From assembly GCA_023411815.1 (NCBI GenBank), contig JAEYOJ010000131.1, positions 1 through 22,205 of the forward strand: a stretch of DNA of 22,205 bases. Reading direction: 5' to 3'. The notes under the pieces were generated by a model that saw only the letters and a list, made by a program, of their open reading frames with translations, had not been told where the DNA came from and ran no database searches. Origin of the DNA: Pseudomonadota bacterium. GTDB lineage: Bacteria; Desulfobacterota; Desulfovibrionia; Desulfovibrionales; Desulfovibrionaceae. Position numbers and translations under genes: made by a program. Position 1 is the stretch's first letter. Every line of letters begins with the position of its first letter. This document shows positions 7,492 to 14,610 of the stretch, one piece after another.

Positions 7492-9705
7492 CTAGTAAGT
7501 CAGCACGAGCCCGGAAGGCTTGGCCAGCAGATCCATCACGTCACCGGCCGACATGGGCCGGAAATAGAAATAGCCCTGGGCGAAGTCGCAGCCCCACTCC
7601 CTCAGCCTGCCGGCCTGCTCCAGGGTCTCCACTCCTTCGGCCACCACTTCCAGGCCGAGATTCCTTCCGAGCGCCAGCACCGATTGCACGATGGCCATGT
7701 CGCTGGGTTTGTCCAGCATGCTGCGGATGAAGCCGCGGTCGATCTTGATGGCGTCGAAGGGATAACGCACGAGGTAGCTGAGGGATGAGTAGCCGGTGCC
7801 GAAGTCGTCCAGGGCAAGGCTCACGCCCATGTCGCGCAGCGTGAGCAGCTTGCCCGTCACGTGCTCGTCGCCGTCCAGGATGAGGTTCTCGGTGATCTCC
7901 AGGCGCAGGCGCGAGGGCTTCACGCCGGTCACGCGCAGGATTTCGCTGAAGTCGTCCACCGCGTCGCGCTTGAGGAAGTACTTGGCCGACAGGTTCACGT
8001 TGAGCAGCAGGCCGTGCGCCGCCGGATAGCGCTCGTTCCACAGATCCAGCACCGAGCAGGCGTTGGCCAGGACCCAGCGGTCGATATCGAAGATGAGGCC
8101 GGCCTCCTCGGCCTGGGGAATGAATTCACCGGGGCTCACCAGGCCGCGCTCGGGGTGGTGCCAGCGCACGAGCGCCTCCAGGCTCGTGATGACGTTGCCG
8201 CGCAGGGACACGATGGGCTGGAAATAGAGCTCGAATTCGCCACGCTCCAGGGCCTTGCGCAGGTCGGTTTCGATGCGCAGCACTTCCCTGGCCTGCTCGT
8301 GCATGTGGCTGTCGAAGATCTCATAGGTCGCGTTCCCTCTCTCCTTGGCGCGGTACATGGCTATGTCCGCGTCGCGCACGATCTCCTCCGGGCTGTCGTA
8401 GCGCTCGGTGTCGAGCACCACGCCGATGCTCGCGCCGGCGAAGAGTTCATGGTCGTCCAGGAAGAAGGGCCTGGCCAGGGTCTTGCGGATGCGTTCGATG
8501 ATCTTGAGCGTCTCCATGGGGTCGCTCAGACCGTCCAGCAGGATGGCGAACTCGTCGCCGCCGAAGCGGGCCAGGGTGTCGCTGTCGCGGACGCATTCCG
8601 CTAGCCGCGCGGCGATCTCGCACAGCAGGGCGTCGCCGGCCGGGTGCCCCAGGCTGTCGTTGACCAGCTTGAAGCGGTCCAGGTCCAGGAAGAGCACGGA
8701 GAAAATGAAATCCGGGTTGCGCTTGCTGCGTCGCAGGGCTGTCCCGAGTCGGTCCAGGAACAGGGCCCTGTTGGCCAGTTCGGTGAGCGAATCGTGGAAG
8801 GCCCTGTGGTGGAGCAGGTCGTCGGTCCGCTTGTGCTCGGTGATGTCCTCGACCATGGAGATGAAATAGTCCGGCTCGTTGTTCTCCTTGCGCACGAGGG
8901 TCACGATCTGCCTGCCCCAGACCAGCTCGCCGTCCTTGCGCAGGTAGCGCTTGGTGAGCTTGAAATAGTCCCGCTGCCCGTCCTCCAGTTCGCGGAAGGC
9001 TTGGCTTGTGCTGTGCACATCGTCGGGATGAATGTAGTCCTTGTAGCTCAAGGCCAGAATCTCGTTCAGGCTGTAGCCCAGAATGTTCACGCCGGCCTTG
9101 TTCATGTCCAGAATGCGGCCGCTCGCGTCGATGAGGGCAATGCCGAAGCCTGCGTGCTCGAAGAGGGTGCGGAAGCGCCGCTCGCTGTTCAGGAACCGGC
9201 GTTTGGCCCGCCTGCCTTCCGTCACATCCTGCACGATGCAGCATTGCAGGGCGCGGCCGTGGTGGGTGAAGCGGGAAGAAAAGATTTCGACGTCGCGAAT
9301 CGAGCCGTCTGCTCGGCGGTGTTTGGCGATTACGCGGCCTTTGCCGGTGGGATCAGGGATCAAGGGCGGGTGTTGCGCCTGGTTGTCGGCCGGGTCGGCG
9401 AGCAGGGCGGAAAGGTTCATGGAGGACAACGTCGAGGGGGAGTGGCCGTAGTAGCGGGCGGCGCTTTGGTTGCAATCCACTATGCGCATGGATTGCGCAT
9501 CGACCAGAAGCATGACCGCGGTATGCTCCTCAAAGGCTTTTTGCAGAAGATTGCAGTGGGTTCTGCATCCGCTGTCAAGCCCGATGCGACATGCAGTGAG
9601 CTCTAACGCGGATTCCCGTCCTGGATCATGCCCGGGCGCGAGCCCCAAGGGACTCGCGCTTTCCTGCCCGTGGTCCAGGCCTTCCGGAGAGTCGTCCTGC
9701 CTCAT
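7492..9705 (-). CDS. PAS-PAS-GGDEF-EAL cyclic-di-GMP turnover protein
   Basis: A 737-residue cytosolic bifunctional c-di-GMP enzyme. Order: PAS 1 (about 55-165), PAS 2 (about 172-292, ending EDITEHKR), diguanylate cyclase domain (about 300-460) and phosphodiesterase domain (about 475-727). The cyclase signature GGDEF (382-386) is intact, with an RxxD inhibitory site (RDSD, 373-376) exactly five residues before it. The phosphodiesterase residues also look intact: EAL (510-512), NVNLSAKYF, LEITEN, DDFGTGYSSL (633-642), IKID (653-656), AEGVET (689-694) and the Gln-Gly of CDFAQGY. Both activities are therefore possible; in many such proteins one dominates. No membrane segment is seen. The start is uncertain because no strong Shine-Dalgarno precedes the ATG at 9705. 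It is divergent from the 4Fe-4S membrane protein gene. Confidence 0.94.
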   Translation of the reverse strand: MRQDDSPEGLDHGQESASPLGLAPGHDPGRESALELTACRIGLDSGCRTHCNLLQKAFEEHTAVMLLVDAQSMRIVDCNQSAARYYGHSPSTLSSMNLSALLADPADNQAQHPPLIPDPTGKGRVIAKHRRADGSIRDVEIFSSRFTHHGRALQCCIVQDVTEGRRAKRRFLNSERRFRTLFEHAGFGIALIDASGRILDMNKAGVNILGYSLNEILALSYKDYIHPDDVHSTSQAFRELEDGQRDYFKLTKRYLRKDGELVWGRQIVTLVRKENNEPDYFISMVEDITEHKRTDDLLHHRAFHDSLTELANRALFLDRLGTALRRSKRNPDFIFSVLFLDLDRFKLVNDSLGHPAGDALLCEIAARLAECVRDSDTLARFGGDEFAILLDGLSDPMETLKIIERIRKTLARPFFLDDHELFAGASIGVVLDTERYDSPEEIVRDADIAMYRAKERGNATYEIFDSHMHEQAREVLRIETDLRKALERGEFELYFQPIVSLRGNVITSLEALVRWHHPERGLVSPGEFIPQAEEAGLIFDIDRWVLANACSVLDLWNERYPAAHGLLLNVNLSAKYFLKRDAVDDFSEILRVTGVKPSRLRLEITENLILDGDEHVTGKLLTLRDMGVSLALDDFGTGYSSLSYLVRYPFDAIKIDRGFIRSMLDKPSDMAIVQSVLALGRNLGLEVVAEGVETLEQAGRLREWGCDFAQGYFYFRPMSAGDVMDLLAKPSGLVLTY

Positions 9706-9768
9706 GTGCCGCCCGTTTCCGGCTTATCGTGCACGTCGCGGATGATCCTGTGGCTTGCAAATCCATGA

Positions 9769-9778
9769 TTCATATGAA
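9769..9778. promoter_or_regulatory. TTCATATGAA palindrome in divergent promoter region
   Basis: A perfect 10-bp palindrome in an AT-rich patch between the divergent GGDEF-EAL and 4Fe-4S genes, about 64 bp upstream of the GGDEF-EAL start. It is a possible operator; it is short and could be chance. Confidence 0.2.
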
Positions 9779-9846
9779 ATTCAGAAATTATTACGCTTTT
9801 CTTCCCAAATGACAACATGCATGACACTCCGCGGAAATGTGATGCA

Positions 9847-9873
9847 GATCAATGTCAGGATATCGTATTGATC
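9847..9873. promoter_or_regulatory. candidate operator: GATCAAT-N13-ATTGATC
   Basis: A perfect 7-bp inverted repeat (9847-9853 and 9867-9873) with arm centres 20 bp apart, about two helical turns, lying just upstream of the preferred start of the 4Fe-4S membrane protein. The half-site resembles the TTGAT of FNR/CRP-family sites, but the spacer is much longer than the usual four bases, so an FNR assignment is not supported. If the gene started at the upstream ATG (9817) the repeat would be coding; its position instead favours the ATG at 9889. Confidence 0.35.
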
Positions 9874-9888
9874 TTACAATCGGACATC

Positions 9889-11235
9889 ATGAGCAATGGA
9901 ACCCGCATGCCCAACGGAGCCCTCGGGCCTAAAGTGCCGGCTCTGGCCGCGACGCTCGCCTGCCTGCTCCTGGCCGCGCACTTCCTGCGCCTCGGGCAGC
10001 CGGGGCTCACGGCCGCCTGGGTGGGCATGACGGCCTTGGCCCTGTCCCCCTGGGCTTTCGCGCGCCTGTCTTTGTGCCTGTCCCTGGCGGCCGGCGCGCT
10101 CGTGTGGGTCGACACGGGGATGGACCTGCTCCTGTTCCGCCTGGCCGCCGGACAGGACTGGCTGCGCATGTCCCTCATCCTCGGCGGGGTGAGCCTGTTC
10201 ACGCTCGGCTCGGCCGCTCTCCTGGCCGGCGCCGCCGGCCAGGCCGCCTACCCGCGCGCAAGGGAGCGCGCGACGCCCATGGCCGCGGCATTTCTGCTCA
10301 CGGCCGGGCTGCTGGGCATCGTCCAGGCCAAGGCGCCCCTGCCCCTGCTCCTGGTCGAGCGCTATCTGCCGGGCTGGGGCCATGCCGAGATATTCCTCCT
10401 GGCGCTTTATGCCGCCTGGATCTGCGGCCTGCTGCTGGACCCGCGCAAGAGCCCGCTCGTGCGGCCGCGCATCTGGCTACTCTTCTCGGTAGCTTTCTTC
10501 GCCCAACTGGCCCTGGGCCTTGCCGGCCTCGAACGCATGCTCATGACCGGCAAGCTGCACCTTCCCGTGCCCGCGCTCATCGCGGCCGGGCCGATCTATC
10601 GCGGGGGCGGCTTGTTCATGGCCATCCTGTTCGGGGTTTCGGCGCTTCTGGCAGGTCCGGCCTGGTGCAGCCACCTGTGCTACATCGGCGCCTGGGACGA
10701 CCAGGCCAGCCGCAGATGCCGCGAGAGGCCGAAGCCCATGACCAGGGCCGTCTGGGCCGTGCGCATAGGCATCGCCGCGCTCGTGTTCCTGTCCGCCTGG
10801 CTCATGCGCCTGCTGGGCACGCCGGCCGGGATCGCCGCCGTTCTCGCGGCAGCTTTCGGCCTGGCCGGGGTGGGCGTCATGCTTCTGCTCTCCCGGCGGC
10901 GGGGCTCGATGATACACTGCACGGCATACTGCCCCATGGGCCTGGCGGCCAACCTGCTCGGCAAGCTTTCGCCCTGGCGGCTACGCATAGACGCAGGTTG
11001 CGGCCATTGCGGCAAATGCGTCACGGCTTGCCGTTACGGCGCACTCGATTCGGCGGCCTTTGCGGGCGGCAAGCCGGGCCTGTCCTGCACGCTGTGCGGG
11101 GACTGCCTGCCGCGCTGCCCGCACGGATTCATCCGCTACAGCTTTCCGGGAGTGTCCCCCACCACGGCCCGGGCCGCCTTCCTGACTGCCATGAGCGTAC
11201 TCCACGCCATGTTCCTCGGCGTAGCGCGCATGTAG
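9889..11235 (+). CDS. polytopic membrane protein with two 4Fe-4S clusters (NapH/NosR-C-like)
   Basis: A 448-residue integral membrane electron-transfer protein. Seen: about ten hydrophobic segments between residues 17 and 335, then a C-terminal domain with two classical ferredoxin motifs, CxxCxxCxxxC at 371-381 and CxxCxxCxxxCP at 400-411, enough for two 4Fe-4S clusters. Two further Cys pairs on membrane loops (C260/C264 in WCSHLCYIGAWDD and C344/C348 in CTAYCPMG) match the CxxxC pairs of the NapH/NosR/CcoG superfamily. Role by family: passing electrons between the quinone pool or a periplasmic cytochrome and a redox partner. No partner gene is adjacent, so the pathway is unknown. The start is uncertain: ATGs at 9817, 9889 and 9907 are in frame, none with a strong Shine-Dalgarno; 9889 leaves the inverted repeat at 9847-9873 upstream. 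Confidence 0.85.
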   Translation: MSNGTRMPNGALGPKVPALAATLACLLLAAHFLRLGQPGLTAAWVGMTALALSPWAFARLSLCLSLAAGALVWVDTGMDLLLFRLAAGQDWLRMSLILGGVSLFTLGSAALLAGAAGQAAYPRARERATPMAAAFLLTAGLLGIVQAKAPLPLLLVERYLPGWGHAEIFLLALYAAWICGLLLDPRKSPLVRPRIWLLFSVAFFAQLALGLAGLERMLMTGKLHLPVPALIAAGPIYRGGGLFMAILFGVSALLAGPAWCSHLCYIGAWDDQASRRCRERPKPMTRAVWAVRIGIAALVFLSAWLMRLLGTPAGIAAVLAAAFGLAGVGVMLLLSRRRGSMIHCTAYCPMGLAANLLGKLSPWRLRIDAGCGHCGKCVTACRYGALDSAAFAGGKPGLSCTLCGDCLPRCPHGFIRYSFPGVSPTTARAAFLTAMSVLHAMFLGVARM

Positions 11236-11281
11236 CCGGGCATCGACCACCAACTCGCGAAGACGCGGCAAAACTGGCTAG

Positions 11282-11298
11282 GGCAATTTCTTGCCTTT
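11282..11298 (+). terminator. weak hairpin after 4Fe-4S gene
   Basis: GGCAA-TTTC-TTGCC followed by TTT, 47 bp past the stop codon. A five-pair stem is marginal for termination. Confidence 0.3.
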
Positions 11299-11328
11299 GA
11301 AAATCTTTACCTGTATAGAAATTCTTGT

Positions 11329-11356
11329 TTGTTTGTGTCGATATTCAAACTATAAA
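11329..11356 (+). promoter_or_regulatory. sigma-70-type promoter of the receiver gene
   Basis: TTGTTT (11329-11334), a 16-bp spacer and TATAAA (11351-11356), in the most AT-rich stretch of the neighbourhood and 33 bp before the start codon of the receiver gene. Confidence 0.55.
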
Positions 11357-11388
11357 TAGTAAATCTTGTTCTGCATTCAGAGGTGGCC

Positions 11389-11874
11389 ATGCCTGCTCTG
11401 ATTTCGTGCCTTGTGGTCGAGGACGACCCGATACAGAACTTTGTCCTGCGGGAGCAGCTCAAGTTCATGGGCTATGCCTCCCAAGGGGTGGAGAATGCGC
11501 ATCAGGCCATGGAGCTGCTGGAGCGAAAAAGCTACGCGGTTGCGCTCATGGATGTGCGCATGCCCGGCATGGACGGCTGGCAGGCCGCGAAAGCCATCCG
11601 CGCAAGCCATCGGCCGTGGCGGAACATGCCGATCATCTGCGTCACGGCCTTCGCCTTTTCGAGCGATGTCGAGCACGCCTTTGCGTCCGGCATGGACGCC
11701 TATATCGCCAAGCCGTACTCCTGCGAAACCTTGCGCGAGCTCATCCTGGCGGTACTGCGCGAGTCCGCGGAGGGTATCCCGCCGAACTGCGGAGGGCAGG
11801 CCGGCATAGAATACCTCGCCCCCTTGTGCTGCTATCAGCGCCGGATCAGGCAGGGCACGGCCATCTGCTTCTGA
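11389..11874 (+). CDS. single-domain response regulator (orphan receiver)
   Basis: A 161-residue protein consisting of one receiver domain (about 6-125) and a 35-residue tail of no recognised fold containing CCYQRR. All receiver landmarks are present: acidic pair D12/D13, phospho-acceptor D55 in ALMDVRMPGMDGW, T86 in VTAF and K108 in IAKPY. Such proteins take phosphate from a hybrid kinase and act by protein contact, since no output domain is present. The start is at 11389 because GAGG lies five bases upstream and a promoter is visible at 11329; a GTG at 11383 is an alternative. The sequence resembles the C-terminal receivers of hybrid kinases, so it may have been detached from one. No cognate kinase is adjacent; the nearest in the window is at 18242. 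Confidence 0.9.
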   Translation: MPALISCLVVEDDPIQNFVLREQLKFMGYASQGVENAHQAMELLERKSYAVALMDVRMPGMDGWQAAKAIRASHRPWRNMPIICVTAFAFSSDVEHAFASGMDAYIAKPYSCETLRELILAVLRESAEGIPPNCGGQAGIEYLAPLCCYQRRIRQGTAICF

Positions 11875-11901
11875 AGCGCCGCCCGGTCAGCCCGCCGCTC
11901 C

Positions 11902-12336
11902 TCATTCCTTCAGCCGTCCCAGATATCCGGAAAAATCCCTCCTCCCGGGCGTATAACCGCTTCCGAACAACCGGCTCTCGATCAGGTAATCGGCCGTGGC
12001 GATATTGAACGCCGCCGGCACGTTGTGCAGCACGGCCATGCGCAGCAGCGTCCGCACGTCCACGTCGTGCGGTTGCGGGCTCATGGGGTCGATGAGGAAC
12101 ACGAGCAGCGCGAGGCGGTCCTCGGCGATCATGGTCGCGAGCTGGGCGTCGCCGCCCAGGGGGCCGGACATTAGCCGCGTGACGGACAGCTCGGAAAAGG
12201 CCTCGGCCAGCAGGCCGCCGGTGGTTCCCGTGGCCACGATCCGGTAATCGCGAAAGCGATCCCTGTGGGCCGAAACCCAGGCCAGAAGGTCGTCCTTGCA
12301 GGCGTCGTGGGCCACGAAGCCGATGTATTGCGGCAT
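11902..12336 (-). CDS. mgsA: methylglyoxal synthase
   Basis: Converts dihydroxyacetone phosphate to methylglyoxal and phosphate, a bypass that relieves phosphorylated-sugar build-up. The protein has 144 residues, close to the E. coli enzyme (152). Seen: VAHDACK near the N-terminus (His10), the phosphate-binding ATGTTG loop (35-40), SGPLGGDAQ (57-65) with catalytic Asp63, and DPMSPQPHDVDV (83-94) with His90 and Asp93, matching E. coli Asp71, His98 and Asp101. GGGAGGAG precedes the ATG with good spacing. The gene is convergent with the receiver gene (27-bp gap) and appears to be a single-gene unit. Confidence 0.96.
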   Translation of the reverse strand: MPQYIGFVAHDACKDDLLAWVSAHRDRFRDYRIVATGTTGGLLAEAFSELSVTRLMSGPLGGDAQLATMIAEDRLALLVFLIDPMSPQPHDVDVRTLLRMAVLHNVPAAFNIATADYLIESRLFGSGYTPGRRDFSGYLGRLKE

Positions 12337-12483
12337 GTTCTCCTCCCGGATGCGCTATGGGTCGGCATCGCGCAGATCATGCTAGCAGAAGCGGCAGGTG
12401 CGCATCCAGCAGGGCACGCGCCGACCTGACGGTTTGCAGACAGTCTCCTTAATCTTCTTAACTGTTCAATAACCTTAAATAAT

Positions 12484-12511
12484 TAATCAATTTCCAGGCA
12501 AGGGCCGATAT
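12484..12511 (+). promoter_or_regulatory. sigma-28 (FliA)-like promoter
   Basis: GCCGATAT (12504-12511) matches seven of eight bases of the FliA -10 consensus. It is preceded, after a 12-bp spacer (consensus 11), by TAATCAAT (12484-12491), a weaker match to the -35. It lies in an AT-rich patch 40 bp before the start codon of the coiled-coil protein. Confidence 0.4.
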
Positions 12512-12550
12512 GTCCTGAAACGGCAACGCAATTACCTGGAGGTATTCGCC

Positions 12551-13060
12551 ATGGTATCCATCACTGCTGACTTCATTTCCGGCTCCGGCGCGTCGCAGAT
12601 GCTTGAAGGAGTGAACGTCTCCGCTTCCTCCTCGGCAACCAGGAAGACCGAACAACAGACGGGCGACACCGTGGAAATCTCCGAAGAGGCCCGGTCCTTG
12701 TACGCGGCGCAGTCGAGCGCGACCAAGACCGCGTCGGCCCAGGGCTCATCCACGGATCAGGGCTCGCAGGACGAGTCCGCCGGGAGTGGCGGTTCCGGGC
12801 AGACGGCGGCGAGCGGCTCGGGCAATAAATCCACCCAGGCGGGCGTATCCGGCCAGGCGGCAGGCGCGAGCGGCTCGTCCGGCACCGAGGATCAGATCGA
12901 GGACCTGGAGGAAGAGATCGAAGAGCTGGAAAAGGAGATCCAGGAGTTGCAGGCCAAGGCCGCCAATGACGAGGAGGCCAAGACGCAGCTCCAGTCCAAG
13001 CGCGTGCAGCTTCAGCTCAAGCAGGCGGAGTTGACCCTTTTGGAGGACGGGCAGGAGTAG
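12551..13060 (+). CDS. Ser/Gly-rich coiled-coil protein, possible flagellar association
   Basis: A 169-residue protein that I do not recognise as a defined family. Seen: an N-terminal segment (1-35) with no clear signal peptide, a motif GDTVEISEEARSL (38-50) like the short segment found near the start of FlgM-type and other flagellum-associated proteins, a low-complexity Ser/Gly/Ala/Gln linker (about 52-112), and a strongly charged C-terminal coiled coil (about 113-165) with Glu/Leu/Ile heptads such as DLEEEIEELEKEIQELQ. It has no Cys. TGGAGG precedes the ATG. The sigma-28-like promoter and the FlgM-like motif together suggest, but do not prove, late flagellar-class expression. A strong terminator follows. 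Confidence 0.75.
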   Translation: MVSITADFISGSGASQMLEGVNVSASSSATRKTEQQTGDTVEISEEARSLYAAQSSATKTASAQGSSTDQGSQDESAGSGGSGQTAASGSGNKSTQAGVSGQAAGASGSSGTEDQIEDLEEEIEELEKEIQELQAKAANDEEAKTQLQSKRVQLQLKQAELTLLEDGQE

Positions 13061-13085
13061 GTGTCGTTCCCGCCCCGGGACGACA

Positions 13086-13117
13086 GGGCCGGCCGGCTGT
13101 ATGCAGGCCGGCCTTTT
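13086..13117 (+). terminator. rho-independent terminator after coiled-coil gene
   Basis: A GC-rich stem built from GGCCGGC repeats on both sides of a TATG loop, with one bulged base, is followed directly by TTTT. It starts 26 bp past the stop codon. Confidence 0.8.
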
Positions 13118-13286
13118 CCGCTCATGATCATGCCGCCTTGCCATGCGCCGCCAAGTCATTACAATCAGTCTTTCGCACCACGAATGCACAGCCGCCGTCC
13201 CGAGGTCCGCGCAAGCCGAATGCGGACCGTCCATGCCGTACCGCTCGCGGTCGGCCGGAGCGGGCGGCCCCGATACGGAGATTGCA

Positions 13287-13739
13287 ATGACCGAAGCGAC
13301 CCGCGCCTTCATGTACGGCAAGATTCACCGCGCCACCGTGACCGGCGCGGACGTCGATTATGTCGGCTCCATCACCGTGGACCCGCTGCTTTTGGCCGCC
13401 GCCGGCATCTATCCGCACACCATGGTCGACGTGGTCAACGTGACCAGCGGCGAGCGGATCCAGACCTACGCCATCGAGGGCCCGTCCGGCGGCGGGGACA
13501 TCTGCCTCAACGGCGCGGCGGCCCACAAGTTCCGCGCCGGCGACCTGGCCATCATCATGGCCTACGAGCAGGTCCCGGTCAGCCGGATACCGGGCCGCGT
13601 CAGCCGGGCCGTGCACGTGGACGGGCGCAACCGCGTCGTGTCCGTGGCCGAGCACGCGACACCGGCCCTGGACAGCCTGGGCCGCAACAGCCGCCTGGCC
13701 GAGAAGTACCGCAGCGTTCCCGAGGCCGAGAAGGTCTGA
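13287..13739 (+). CDS. panD: aspartate 1-decarboxylase, pyruvoyl-dependent
   Basis: Makes beta-alanine from aspartate for pantothenate and CoA synthesis. It is made as a proenzyme that self-cleaves at Gly-Ser; the new N-terminal Ser becomes the pyruvoyl cofactor. Seen in this 150-residue protein: GKIHRATVTGADVDYVGSIT (11-30) with Lys12 and the cleavage site Gly27-Ser28, then CLNGAAAH and GDLAIIMAYEQV, the strand/turn motifs of the double-psi barrel. About 25 residues extend past the usual end of the family (near 126 residues). The start at 13287 is chosen by alignment and a weak CGGAG; the frame stays open to 13143, but that part has no similarity to PanD. It stands alone without panB or panC nearby. 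Confidence 0.93.
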   Translation: MTEATRAFMYGKIHRATVTGADVDYVGSITVDPLLLAAAGIYPHTMVDVVNVTSGERIQTYAIEGPSGGGDICLNGAAAHKFRAGDLAIIMAYEQVPVSRIPGRVSRAVHVDGRNRVVSVAEHATPALDSLGRNSRLAEKYRSVPEAEKV

Positions 13740-14076
13740 GCGCTTCCGGCCGCGCGGCCGGGCCTATCTTCCGTGGCGGGCCCCCTGGCAAGGTCCGGCT
13801 CGCCAAGTCATGGATATTGAGTCCCGTCTTCATGGATGAGCCGCACCGGCGTCCCGCAGCGGATTGGTTCTCACCCGGGTCGCACCCGGGTAGCGCCCGG
13901 TCTGGGCCTGGGCCTGGCCTGGACCTCGCCAGGGCCGGCTCGTGCCGATCCGCGCAATGGGCGGGGAACGAAGCTTGCTATCCGCTGGAATATCAAGCCG
14001 CGACGCGGAGTTTCGGAGCCTGTTGCCCAAGCCCCGCGCGCATCTCGCTCACCCGCTACGACGCTGGAGTCCATGC
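13740..14076. other. 337-bp intergenic region, GC-rich, with small repeats
   Basis: Lies between panD and the membrane-protein gene. It holds a perfect 16-bp palindrome at 13746-13761 (CCGGCCGCGCGGCCGG) just after panD, a possible terminator stem without a T-tract. It also holds a tandem 11-bp repeat with CACCCGGGT at 13872-13880 and 13883-13891, followed by a GGGCCT-rich run. Nothing protein-coding is supported. Confidence 0.45.
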
Positions 14077-14514
14077 ATGCAAACCTTCATCCTGCGGCCC
14101 CTCACGCTGCTCGTCATCTCACTGCTCCTGTTCGGCCCCATAGCCTACATGACCGGCCTGCATTCCGTCCTGTCCGGCTTCAACCTGCGCAATTACGTAC
14201 TGCTCATGGCCGTGTACGCGCTCATGAGCGTGGTCGCGGCCCTGGTGCGCAAGGTGCGCCCGCTGCGGCGCAACGAGCACGCGAGCTTCGTGCTGGTCGA
14301 GGTGTCGAGCTTCTTCGTCAGCTCCATCCACATCGTGACCTTCCTGCTGGCCTTCAACCTGTGGACGAACTACCGGGCGCTCGCCCGTGTCCACGAGTTC
14401 TCGACCGTGACCGTGCAGCAGCACGGACGTAACGCCGTGGCCCTGCTCCTGTTCTATGTGGCGCTGGTGGCCCTGGCCAAGCTCGTGGAGATCGCGCGCA
14501 AGAAGACCTGCTGA
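14077..14514 (+). CDS. small four-helix integral membrane protein, unknown function
   Basis: A 145-residue protein with four hydrophobic segments at about 8-26, 39-57, 70-92 and 119-137, separated by short charged loops (RKVRPLRRNEH between helices 2 and 3; a basic IARKKTC end). Positive loops suggest both termini and the central loop are cytoplasmic. The family is not recognised, no catalytic motif is seen, and the only Cys is the last residue. The ATG at 14077 is preceded by GGAG and fits the hydrophobic start; the frame is open further upstream but that part has no membrane-protein character. The hydrophobicity pattern and codon use support a real gene. Confidence 0.7.
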   Translation: MQTFILRPLTLLVISLLLFGPIAYMTGLHSVLSGFNLRNYVLLMAVYALMSVVAALVRKVRPLRRNEHASFVLVEVSSFFVSSIHIVTFLLAFNLWTNYRALARVHEFSTVTVQQHGRNAVALLLFYVALVALAKLVEIARKKTC

Positions 14515-14560
14515 CGTTTCACCCGCGGGCGGGCAACCGCTTGCGGGGCTGGCGCGGAAA

Positions 14561-14585
14561 GGCGGGCGCTCGGGCTGCGCCCGCC
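14561..14585. terminator. bidirectional hairpin between convergent genes
   Basis: A perfect 9-bp stem (GGCGGGCGC at 14561-14569, GCGCCCGCC at 14577-14585) with a 7-nt loop, placed between the stop codons of the membrane protein (+) and the 78-residue protein (-). No long T-tract is seen on either side. Confidence 0.6.
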
Positions 14586-14610
14586 TCCGGGAAAGAACGC
14601 GCCCGGGGAA

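Noticed and set aside
9817..9888. Upstream in-frame extension of the 4Fe-4S protein
   Set aside because: The extra 24 residues are polar, lack family similarity and overlap the inverted repeat at 9847-9873; a start at 9889 is more likely, though not proven.
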